From Muribaculum sp. (GTDB taxonomy: Bacteria; Bacillota; Clostridia; Lachnospirales; Lachnospiraceae), in contig JAMPHH010000003.1 in the NCBI GenBank assembly GCA_023663505.1, positions 1-64,000 on the forward strand: 64,000 nt of DNA, read 5' to 3'. Under the pieces are notes generated by a model, which was not told the DNA's origin, ran no database searches, and saw only the letters and a list, made by a program, of their open reading frames with translations. The position numbers and the translations under genes were made by a program. This document shows positions 33,250-40,910 of the stretch, piece after piece. Positions within the stretch are counted from its first letter, which is position 1, and each line of letters starts with the position of its first letter.

Positions 33250-34617
33250 TTATTGACATAGCTCTTTTAGTTTATCAACAGCCCGCTTAATACCCGCTTC
33301 AATATCACGGGAATACAGTTGATCGATCCACTCATTTCTGGCTTTCAGATGTGAATCATTATTCCAGTCAAACCTTTTATTGTTAAAATCCTCAACAGAG
33401 AATATGCCATTATAATATTTATCCATGGGGAACCAAAATTCATCCGGCATGCATTTTTCATATATTAAAACAATCGGCGACCTTTTATTTAAAAAGGCCA
33501 TTTCCGATGCTACTCCAGATTTGGCATCGCAGATATATATATCACCAAGCGTCGCTGCTTCTCTGATGTCTCCCTTTGAATCCAAAAATATTTTGAAGGA
33601 TTCTTTTAATATTTCATATTCATTTCTTTTTTCAAATAGCTTTGTGGTGCAATGATGCGGCTTTACCACGACATTGTATTCCGTTTCCAATTCGCCTATC
33701 AGTTTGGCATATTTTGAAACAGATGAATGTTCATCCCATGTTGGCAGATATACCAAAGTTTTTTTTGCCGGATCTAGGTTATACTTTTTTATTAAATCCT
33801 CCTTAGTATACGAGATTCTATTTGCATATCTGGGATATGAAATCTCAATAACATGGTCTGTCGGTAAATATCTCTCGATAGTATTCTTTTGAAAATCGCC
33901 ATGCACAAACACATAATCAAATTCCCGTACAACATTTTCTTCTAATTGGAACGCTTTACTCTTTAGCACAAAAGCACCATAAGGATATTCGATTTTTATA
34001 TTTTTGTATTTTGACAGATTATGTGCAAATTGAGTTGTAATAGCCACTTTGGAATCAGGATTACACAGTGTGGAAAATTCCACATTTTCCGATTTCAATC
34101 TACTGATTGTCTCGTCATAATCAAACTCCGAACCATTTGTATTAATTATGGAGTCTTCACATACAAATCTCGCCTTCAATCCGGCACGGATACATTCTTT
34201 ATATATGGGCAAAAAATGTGATATTTCAAACGAATCAATCACATAGAATTCTATTTCAGAATCTGAGGTTTTTTCCCAATTTGCAGTACTCAATAAGTCA
34301 TTTATGTAACTGTTGCTGCATTCACCCTTGACATAATTCTTCAATTCATTTCTGGAGATATATTTCCTGTTTGTTTGTTTTAATTTTTCTTCCACGTCAC
34401 AAACATTTTTGTGTGGAACGCAAATAATGACTACATCATCAGGGAATTTTTTTAACCCTTCTTCAATCGGATAAATCTTGATTCCGTCTATTTCCGTTCC
34501 CCACAAATGATCATTTAAATCTATTATGGCATCAATATTGGCCGGTTTACAAAAGTCTATGACTATTTTGCCATATACACCGGCTCCCCAAATAACATAT
34601 CTGTTACCATTCTTCAT
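33250..34617 (-). CDS. CDP-glycerol/ribitol phosphotransferase-like protein with N-terminal Rossmann module
   Basis: 455 residues. The first 95 (VIWGAGVYGKIVIDF, AIIDLNDHLWG) are a PglD_N-like Rossmann module. The rest follows the TagB/TagF pattern: VFVHGDFQKN, LVYLPTWDEHS and VVVKPHHCTT, then DIYICDAKSGVASEMAFLN, with the histidines that bind the CDP-polyol. Such enzymes add glycerol-phosphate or ribitol-phosphate units. With the IspD-like enzyme next door the donor may be CDP-ribitol or a relative. AT-rich compared with the genes around it. Substrate is inferred. Confidence 0.8.
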   Translation of the reverse strand: MKNGNRYVIWGAGVYGKIVIDFCKPANIDAIIDLNDHLWGTEIDGIKIYPIEEGLKKFPDDVVIICVPHKNVCDVEEKLKQTNRKYISRNELKNYVKGECSNSYINDLLSTANWEKTSDSEIEFYVIDSFEISHFLPIYKECIRAGLKARFVCEDSIINTNGSEFDYDETISRLKSENVEFSTLCNPDSKVAITTQFAHNLSKYKNIKIEYPYGAFVLKSKAFQLEENVVREFDYVFVHGDFQKNTIERYLPTDHVIEISYPRYANRISYTKEDLIKKYNLDPAKKTLVYLPTWDEHSSVSKYAKLIGELETEYNVVVKPHHCTTKLFEKRNEYEILKESFKIFLDSKGDIREAATLGDIYICDAKSGVASEMAFLNKRSPIVLIYEKCMPDEFWFPMDKYYNGIFSVEDFNNKRFDWNNDSHLKARNEWIDQLYSRDIEAGIKRAVDKLKELCQ

Positions 34618-34635
34618 ATATATCTATGTCTCCTT

Positions 34636-35760
34636 TTATCGCTTACTTTTCATTTTCAATCTTTTCCTCAGAATTCCGGCGATTCTTTCCGAACTGTGTC
34701 CGTCACCATACGGATTGACACCATGCGCCATCTTGGCGTAGGCCGTCTGATCCTTGAGAAGCAAATCCGCTGTCCGGTAGATATCTTCCTGCACAACTCC
34801 TACCAGTCTTACCGTTCCCGCCTCGACTGCCTCAGGGCGTTCCGTCTCCGTCCGCATGACGAGGACAGGCTTTCCAAATGCCGGGGCTTCCTCCTGAAGC
34901 CCGCCCGAATCCGTCATCACCATATAACAGCGTGCCAGCAGATTATGCATGTCAAAAACATCTACCGGCTCCGTCAACACAATTCTCTCCCGTCCCCCCA
35001 GAATGCCGTTCACCGTCTCCCTTACTTTGGGATTCAGATGCACCGGATAGACAAACAATAGATCCCGGTTCCGGGCTGCCAGCTCCCTGATGGCGTTGCA
35101 GATATGCTCAAGCGGCGCTCCCAGATTCTCCCTCCTGTGCGCCGTCACCAGAACGACCCTCTGCCTGTCATAATCTATGGCATTCAGCTGTGCCAGGTGA
35201 AAGGTATAATTGGGTTTTACCGTAGTTTGAAAGGCGTCTATCACTGTATTCCCGACTACGAAAATATTGGAATGAATCCCCTCTCGTTCCAAATTGCGCC
35301 GGTTGCCTTCCGTAGGGGCAAAATGCCAGTCTGCTATCCTCCCCGTCAGCGTGCGGTTCATCTCTTCCGGAAAAGGGGAATATTTGTTCCCTGTCCTCAA
35401 ACCGGCTTCCACATGCCCCACCGGAATCTGCCTGTAAAATGCTGCAAGCGCCGCCGCCATGGAAGTTGTTGTGTCTCCGTGAACCAGAACGATATCCGGA
35501 GCCTCCGCCTCCAAGACCGGTCCCAGCTCAGTCAGAACGGACGCCGTAATGGAAGACAAGGTCTGCGACTTGCGCATGATAGCAAGATTATAGTCTTCCT
35601 TCAGCTCAAAAGCCTCCATGACCTGATCCAGCATTTCCTTGTGCTGTCCGGTGAGACATACCTTGCAGGTCATTCCCGGCGTTTTGTTCAGCTCGAGAAT
35701 CAAAGGACACATCTTGATCGCTTCCGGCCGTGTCCCAAAAACCGTCAGAACCTTTTTCAT
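34636..35760 (-). CDS. wecB: UDP-N-acetylglucosamine 2-epimerase (non-hydrolysing)
   Basis: 374 residues with all family marks: VFGTRPEAIKMCPLI at the start, CLTGQHKEML, LVHGDTTTSMAAALAAFY, VGHVEAGLRTGN, PFPEEMNRTLTG, VTAHRRENLG, MTDSGGLQEEAP and the RxETERPE loop (RTETERPEAVEAG). It makes UDP-ManNAc from UDP-GlcNAc in the cytoplasm, feeding teichoic-acid linkage units or capsule. Four-base overlap with the methyltransferase fusion upstream. No ManNAc dehydrogenase or TagA is visible in the window. Confidence 0.95.
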   Translation of the reverse strand: MKKVLTVFGTRPEAIKMCPLILELNKTPGMTCKVCLTGQHKEMLDQVMEAFELKEDYNLAIMRKSQTLSSITASVLTELGPVLEAEAPDIVLVHGDTTTSMAAALAAFYRQIPVGHVEAGLRTGNKYSPFPEEMNRTLTGRIADWHFAPTEGNRRNLEREGIHSNIFVVGNTVIDAFQTTVKPNYTFHLAQLNAIDYDRQRVVLVTAHRRENLGAPLEHICNAIRELAARNRDLLFVYPVHLNPKVRETVNGILGGRERIVLTEPVDVFDMHNLLARCYMVMTDSGGLQEEAPAFGKPVLVMRTETERPEAVEAGTVRLVGVVQEDIYRTADLLLKDQTAYAKMAHGVNPYGDGHSSERIAGILRKRLKMKSKR

Positions 35761-37568
35761 TCCTCTCTATTGCTTCCTTTCGTCAAAGTCCATACGCAGT
35801 ACAAACCTTCGTCACAATTCTCAAATTTCCTGTTTGTTTTTACCGTGCAGCCGTTTTCCCTGGCAAAGTCCTCAAATAATCCGTCGTCAAAGTACTGCTC
35901 CCACTCGTCGATAAGCATCTGGCTTAAGGCCTCTTTGGTTTTATCCAACACAACAATCTTTCCGCCCGGCTTCACGACCCGATACATCTCATAAAGTGCA
36001 TTTTCCGGAATCAGCGTATGTTCCAGAGCCTCCACTGTGTAAACCGCGTCAAAAACCTCATCCTCATAAGGAAGCATCGTTAAGGTGCCTTGTTTTTTCC
36101 GGACGTCAGCCTCAATATACCGCATGACCTTTTCGGATAGGTCAACACAATCAATCTGAATCTCCCCTATGTCCTCCAGAAGCCGTTTGGCAAAACGGCC
36201 TTTCCCACATCCAATATCGCATACCTTGCGGGAACCCATGATTTCCTGCTTGATATTGATATATCTGCCATCCGTTTTATCAATCTCCTGCAAGAAAGAA
36301 TCAGCCTGTTCGTCAAACTCTTTTACCATCTTGAGAGAAACGGCGTCCAGAAAGTATTTGACAGCCCAGCTGATTTCCGCTGTTGGAAGATAGGTGGGAT
36401 AATTCCTGTAATCCGTAACCTGTGCGTTTTCAATGACGGGATAGCTCCCAAACCAACCGCCGGATTCATTCTGCAGCATAACGCCGTAGTTCAAAGCCTT
36501 GTCCGCCCGCTCATTCTCTCCCAGCTGATACCAGACAACTGCCAACTGAAACAGACCGGTAGAACAGACCCAATCAACGTCTCGATACGCGGGTACGGAA
36601 CCGTCCTCATGCTGTAATTTAGCCAGTTTGTCCATGGCTTCTCTGGCGAGTTCCCATTCACCAAGATCGCATAACGCCTCCATGATATATGCATAAAAAT
36701 GGGACAGAATATGAAAATCCAGAATTTCTTCCCTAAAATTGTCTATATAGTACCGGGATGTCTGAACAGCAGCGCGACTATAGCGCACCTCCTCCAACAG
36801 TTCACCGGCATCCCGTAGGGGCGTAATACAATATAAATGGATCAGTTCCGAGCAAATTCCCTCTTTCTCTCCCCATACAGGTGCCGCCGGAGTCATCCTT
36901 CCTTTCTCGTCAATTCTCGAGAGAAGCCAGTCGCATCCCTTTCGAATATTCTCATCCACCTCCGGCAATATACTTCTAACCGCAAGAAGTCCTTTCAGAA
37001 TCTGGGCAGTATCAAACACATAGGGATTCTCGTTTTCCGTATCATACCAAGAACCATCCTCATGCTGAATCCTACACAGCCACTTGGCATAGGAAAGCGC
37101 CAGATCTCTGTATCCCCACCGCAGAAGGGTTGGAATATAGTATCCGCTGACCTCAGGGTAAGGAATTTGTACCTCGGAACAGTTGATAATTCCTGCATCT
37201 GCGCAAGTGTTATCAATAATCCACTGTCCGGCTTTATTCACGCAGGAAATCCAGTCTATTTTACTCCCCAGTTTCAAAGGGTCTTTTTTCCCCTTGAACA
37301 GATCCCAATATGTGCTAAAGGTATGAATTCCTGCTTCTTCACATTGTTGTGCCAATATGACCGCAGTCCGGGGGGCTACGGATAAAATTATTTCATAGTC
37401 AGAAGCAATCCCTTTGAACTCGTCGAAACCAATAACCTTTTTCCCATACTTTTCGCTGCCCCACAATGTACTATTATTGTCCACAAAGCAATAAACCTTT
37501 TCTGTTCCGAGATATTCCAAGGCTCGTCTTCCATAATCCCCACTTCCGAACAAAATAACTTTTTTCAT
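35757..37568 (-). CDS. Three-domain protein: Rossmann module, six-hairpin (terpene-cyclase-like) domain, SAM methyltransferase
   Basis: 603 residues. 1-90: VILFGSGDYGRRALEYLG and CFVDNNSTLWG, the recurring Rossmann module. About 105-420: an alpha/alpha domain with repeated QHEDGSWYDT, QHEDGSVPAY and QNESGGWFGS turns, as in prenyltransferase/terpene-cyclase-like or six-hairpin glycosidase folds. About 435-600: class I methyltransferase with VCDIGCGKGRFAKRL and DAVYTVEALEHTL. The middle domain may hold or bind the glycan substrate. The combination is unusual. It lies between GT2 and WecB genes in the switchable minus operon. Confidence 0.8.
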   Translation of the reverse strand: MKKVILFGSGDYGRRALEYLGTEKVYCFVDNNSTLWGSEKYGKKVIGFDEFKGIASDYEIILSVAPRTAVILAQQCEEAGIHTFSTYWDLFKGKKDPLKLGSKIDWISCVNKAGQWIIDNTCADAGIINCSEVQIPYPEVSGYYIPTLLRWGYRDLALSYAKWLCRIQHEDGSWYDTENENPYVFDTAQILKGLLAVRSILPEVDENIRKGCDWLLSRIDEKGRMTPAAPVWGEKEGICSELIHLYCITPLRDAGELLEEVRYSRAAVQTSRYYIDNFREEILDFHILSHFYAYIMEALCDLGEWELAREAMDKLAKLQHEDGSVPAYRDVDWVCSTGLFQLAVVWYQLGENERADKALNYGVMLQNESGGWFGSYPVIENAQVTDYRNYPTYLPTAEISWAVKYFLDAVSLKMVKEFDEQADSFLQEIDKTDGRYINIKQEIMGSRKVCDIGCGKGRFAKRLLEDIGEIQIDCVDLSEKVMRYIEADVRKKQGTLTMLPYEDEVFDAVYTVEALEHTLIPENALYEMYRVVKPGGKIVVLDKTKEALSQMLIDEWEQYFDDGLFEDFARENGCTVKTNRKFENCDEGLYCVWTLTKGSNREE

Positions 37569-37612
37569 TTCTGTATCCTTTCTCGTTCTACATCTTATTT
37601 AGCAGAAAGTGA

Positions 37613-38734
37613 TCACAAGAGCGATTGGCTGATCATTTCCAAATATGTAACAAACTGATAAATTCCTGCTGATTCCAGCTGCCTGGCAAGAATCCCGGAT
37701 ATTTTGGAATCCACGGACAAAATGATCTGATAATCCTGATGAATTTGCTTAAGCTCTTCAAAATTGATTATCTTCTTGCCATGCTTTTCTTTCCCCCACA
37801 ACGCACTGTTATTATCTGCATAACAAAATACATTTTCTTCTCCCAGAAAGTGTAGTCCTTTATATCCATAATCTCCCGAGCCAAACAAAATCGCTTTCTT
37901 ATTTCGGTCAAGCGACCGTTCACGCTCCAGCCACAAGAGATTCTCGGGTAGCTGTCCGCCCGCAAAAAACTTCTCCTTGAGCTCTCGAGTGGATTGAGGA
38001 TGAATGCAATACATGTCGCAGTATAAGCGTTCTCTATTCTGTGGATCTATATTCTGTAAAATAAAATCCAAATGCTTGAGACGCATCTTTTGCAGCCCCT
38101 GCTTTACATCCGCATGTCTCCTCATAGTGAGGCTGTCCGGATGTAGCCGATACCAATATAAGAATTGCGGAATTCTCGCAACCTCTGTCACCTGTCTGAG
38201 CTGCAGCCAATAATCATAGTCCTCCACCAGAAACACATCCGGATCATATCCTCCCGCTTTTTTGGCACACTCTGCGCGATACATGAACGATGCCCCCACC
38301 ACATCCTCCAAGAAAAAAGTATCCATTGGCAGTCTGAATTCTGACAATACTTCCCCGTTTTCGTCTATATAATGCATGTCCGTATAAACAAGACCAACAT
38401 TTTGGTGTTCGTCCAAATAATCCGCCATGGTCTCTATTGCCTGTGAATCATAGATATTGTCATCCGATGTCCATGTCCAATATTCCCCAGATGCATGATC
38501 AAATCCAATGTTTAAAGATCTAGGCAGTTTTTGGTTCTGAAGATTATGAATCACGTGTATACGGTGATCTTTCTCAGCATATTCCTCCATTATTGCCGGC
38601 GAACCGTCAGAAGAACAATCATTTACAATCAGTAATTCCCAGTCTGAAAATGTCTGGTCAATCACGCTTTCTATAGACGTTTTCAAAAATCTTTCTCCGT
38701 TATATACAGGCATTACAATGCTGACCTTTGGCAT
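37613..38734 (-). CDS. GT2 glycosyltransferase with C-terminal Rossmann module, first gene of minus operon
   Basis: 373 residues. The GT2 part spans 1 to about 270: VSIVMPVYNGERFL, LIVNDCSSDGS, the WTWTSDDN metal motif and VEDYDYWLQLR. Then AILFGSGDYGYKGLHFLG and CYADNNSALWG start a Rossmann module nearly the same as the N-terminal one of the next protein. The start follows AAGGAG, itself directly after recombination site A. This is the first gene reached by the invertible promoter in the present orientation and so the head of an operon running to 25.6 kb. Confidence 0.88.
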   Translation of the reverse strand: MPKVSIVMPVYNGERFLKTSIESVIDQTFSDWELLIVNDCSSDGSPAIMEEYAEKDHRIHVIHNLQNQKLPRSLNIGFDHASGEYWTWTSDDNIYDSQAIETMADYLDEHQNVGLVYTDMHYIDENGEVLSEFRLPMDTFFLEDVVGASFMYRAECAKKAGGYDPDVFLVEDYDYWLQLRQVTEVARIPQFLYWYRLHPDSLTMRRHADVKQGLQKMRLKHLDFILQNIDPQNRERLYCDMYCIHPQSTRELKEKFFAGGQLPENLLWLERERSLDRNKKAILFGSGDYGYKGLHFLGEENVFCYADNNSALWGKEKHGKKIINFEELKQIHQDYQIILSVDSKISGILARQLESAGIYQFVTYLEMISQSLL

Positions 38735-38751
38735 TTGCTCTTTCTCCTTGT

Positions 38752-38778
38752 TTTCGCAGATCGGCTTAATCTGCGAAA
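38752..38778 (-). other. Recombination site A (inverted copy)
   Basis: Read on the minus strand: left arm TTTCGCAGAT, 7-base spacer TAAGCCG, right arm ATCTGCGAAA. The arms are perfect inverted repeats, the layout of a tyrosine recombinase core site. It sits between the leftward promoter and the ribosome site of the GT2 gene at 38734, so it is also transcribed as a 10-bp hairpin in the mRNA leader. Confidence 0.85.
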
Positions 38779-38809
38779 TTTATAAATCACATTCTACATT
38801 TTCTTCCTA

Positions 38810-38838
38810 ATTATAATTCATAATCCTGCTTTTATCAA
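38810..38838 (-). promoter_or_regulatory. Strong sigma-A promoter inside the invertible element
   Basis: Minus-strand TTGATA (38833-38838), a 17-base spacer and TATAAT (38810-38815). The transcript would start near 38803 and run through site A into the GT2 gene at 38734. No comparable promoter is seen between site B and LicD at 40037, or between site C and LicD at 61560. The remaining stretch up to the recombinase has only the palindrome ATATGCATAT (38922-38931) and a weak plus-strand promoter-like TTTATC/TACTAT pair. Confidence 0.85.
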
Positions 38839-39001
38839 CTTATTTTTAATAGCCCTTCCATTCCGCGACAAAAACAGCGCCAATATATTTATCGTACTTA
38901 ATGCGATTTTTCTTTAGGCGGATATGCATATTTTAAACAGGTTTATCTCATATGGGCTAAAATAGTACTATAAAAAAGCTAACACAATGGAGGACCAAAT
39001 T

Positions 39002-39952
39002 ATGGGAAAACAGTATACGAATGATGTAAACGCCACGGCGGCACAATGGCTGCACAGCGTCCAACTTACAAAGAAATATTCCACATATGTGAAATATCAA
39101 AACACCTACAGGAAATATATCCAGCCGTTAATCGGAGTCAGGAGCATGGAGCGCATATCAACATCGGATTGTGTCGGGGTCTTGGAAGATACATACAGAC
39201 TGTATAGGGAGAAGGCAATCTCCCAAAGCACCTATAACAGTGTCAAAATCGTACTTTTCCAAATTCTGAATTATGCGAAAAGCCCTGTCTCCATTCAGGA
39301 AATAAAGTCCGGTCTGCCTTCCGCCAAGGGTACTCACAGGCAAATATCCGTCCTGACAAATGAAGAACAGGCAAAGCTGCAGGATTTTCTGCTGCGGGAA
39401 ATTGACGCATATAAGATAGGTGTATTGGTATGTTTATACACGGGTCTGCGTCTCGGCGAAATCTGTGCATTGAAAACCGATGATATTGATCTGACGAGAA
39501 AATGCATCCATGTAAAGCAGACCGTACAGAGAATCCGTTCCGAAGATCACGGAGGGAAAACCATATTAATGGTATCCGATCCCAAAACTGCCTCCTCCAT
39601 CCGAGAGATTCCGCTTTGTGACTTCCTTGTCAAGCTGCTTTCCAGGTATCCTGCGAGGACGGAATACCTTCTGGGGCAAAAGCCGTTAGAGCCCAGAACG
39701 TATCAATATAAATTAAATCAATACCTTGCCGCATTATCGATCAAGGGGCTGCACTTTCACTCACTCCGACACACATTCGCAACGAATTGTATTGAAAGCG
39801 GAATGGATCCGAAATGCCTGAGCGAGATACTGGGACATGCCGACGTAAACACCACATTGAACAGATATGTTCACCCTTCCTTTAATACCAAGATTAATCA
39901 AATTAACGTCTTTGCCAAAGAGTACGAGCGCAGTAATCCTTTCGCAGATTAA
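39002..39952 (+). CDS. Tyrosine recombinase, putative DNA invertase
   Basis: 316 residues. An N-terminal SAM-like core-binding domain (about 5-110) and a catalytic domain with the full set: Arg in YTGLRLGEICALK, Lys in SDPKTASS, HSLRH, the second His in LGHADVNTTL, and the Tyr in NRYVHP. The ATG at 39002 follows GGAGG by eight bases; an upstream ATG at 38987 has no such site. The final codons and stop lie inside site B, and because the shared part of the site includes the TAA, inversion would leave the protein unchanged. It is alone, with no excisionase or phage genes nearby, and enclosed by its presumed sites, so site-specific inversion is the likely job. Confidence 0.9.
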   Translation: MGKQYTNDVNATAAQWLHSVQLTKKYSTYVKYQNTYRKYIQPLIGVRSMERISTSDCVGVLEDTYRLYREKAISQSTYNSVKIVLFQILNYAKSPVSIQEIKSGLPSAKGTHRQISVLTNEEQAKLQDFLLREIDAYKIGVLVCLYTGLRLGEICALKTDDIDLTRKCIHVKQTVQRIRSEDHGGKTILMVSDPKTASSIREIPLCDFLVKLLSRYPARTEYLLGQKPLEPRTYQYKLNQYLAALSIKGLHFHSLRHTFATNCIESGMDPKCLSEILGHADVNTTLNRYVHPSFNTKINQINVFAKEYERSNPFAD

Positions 39953-39966
39953 GCCGTTCTGAGAAA
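39940..39966 (+). other. Recombination site B
   Basis: Plus strand: left arm TTTCGCAGAT, spacer TAAGCCG, right arm TTCTGAGAAA (two mismatches against site A). It overlaps the last codons and TAA of the recombinase gene and precedes LicD at 40037. The 70 bases between it and that gene hold a ribosome site but no recognisable promoter. Confidence 0.85.
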
Positions 39967-40036
39967 ATGTACTGTATCACAAATATGCAATAAGTCAGTT
40001 TGATGGGTAAACCTGATATCAAGAAAGGATTTGGAA

Positions 40037-40864
40037 ATGGTTGAACTTAAAGGAGAACTCCTGCGCAAACTTCAGAAGACGGAGTTGGAAATGCTCATAG
40101 AGGTTGACCGTATCTGCAGAAAGTACCACATTCCATATTCTTTAGACGGCGGTACGCTGCTCGGCGCTATCCGCCATAACGGTTTTATTCCATGGGATGA
40201 CGACGCGGATATCATCATGCTGCGTAAAGATTATGAGAGGTTTTACCGAGCCTGCAAACAGGAGTTGGATACGGAACGATTTTTTCTTCAGGATTATCGG
40301 ACAGATCAAGCCTACCGCTGGGGATACGCCAAGATGAGGCGGAATAATACCGTTTTTCTCAGGGAAGGACAGGAACACATCAAATGTCATACAGGTGTGT
40401 GCATTGATATTTTTTATTGTGACAATATTCCGGACAACCCGTTGCTGCGCAGACTGCATTATTTTTGGTGTTACTGTATTCGCAAAGGTCAGTATTCAAT
40501 GATTGGACGAAAGGTTGAAAAGTCCCCCATTCTTCGGGCTTGGTACTCCTTGATCAGTAAGGTTCCTAGGGATTTCTGGTTTTGGCAGATGGATTTGCTG
40601 GCGGATATCACCAACCGTAAAAGGACAAAACTGGTACGGCATGTGACATTTCCTCTGCCGAAAAAATGCCGTTACGGGATGCCGAGAAAGCTTTTTGAAG
40701 AATATATCGAAAAAGACTTTGAAGGGTATTCGTTCAGGATTTTCAAACATTACGACAAATACTTGAAGATGCTGTATGGAGATTACATGGTATTGCCTCC
40801 AATATCACAACGGGAAGTACACCCCGCAAGCAAAATAGAATTGTCGCTTGAAGCAGATACATAA
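40037..40864 (+). CDS. LicD family phospho-head-group transferase, first gene of plus operon
   Basis: 275 residues with GGTLLGAIRHNGFIPWDDDA near 40, GVCIDIFYCD and LYGDYMVLPP. Close relative of LicD at 30629, in opposite orientation on the other side of the recombinase. The ATG at 40037 follows AAAGG by eight bases and gives the same N terminus (MVxxxGELLRKLQ) as its relative; a TTG two codons earlier is less likely. It would be switched on when the invertible element is in the other orientation. Its activated donor probably comes from the next gene. Confidence 0.9.
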   Translation: MVELKGELLRKLQKTELEMLIEVDRICRKYHIPYSLDGGTLLGAIRHNGFIPWDDDADIIMLRKDYERFYRACKQELDTERFFLQDYRTDQAYRWGYAKMRRNNTVFLREGQEHIKCHTGVCIDIFYCDNIPDNPLLRRLHYFWCYCIRKGQYSMIGRKVEKSPILRAWYSLISKVPRDFWFWQMDLLADITNRKRTKLVRHVTFPLPKKCRYGMPRKLFEEYIEKDFEGYSFRIFKHYDKYLKMLYGDYMVLPPISQREVHPASKIELSLEADT

Positions 40865-40910
40865 ACACTTATTTAGTATGAAATTACATATTGTATGTGG
40901 GAGAACAGAG

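Larger units (their letters stand above)
38752..39966. mobile_element. Probable 1.2-kb invertible element carrying recombinase and outward promoter
   Basis: Two copies of a 27-base site lie in opposite orientation at the ends (A 38752-38778, B 39940-39966), enclosing a tyrosine recombinase gene and a strong leftward promoter. By analogy with fim-type and Mpi-type switches, exchange within the 7-base spacers would flip the segment. The promoter would then read through site B into LicD at 40037 and its operon rather than through site A into the operon starting at 38734. The structure is seen directly; inversion itself is inferred. Confidence 0.75.
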
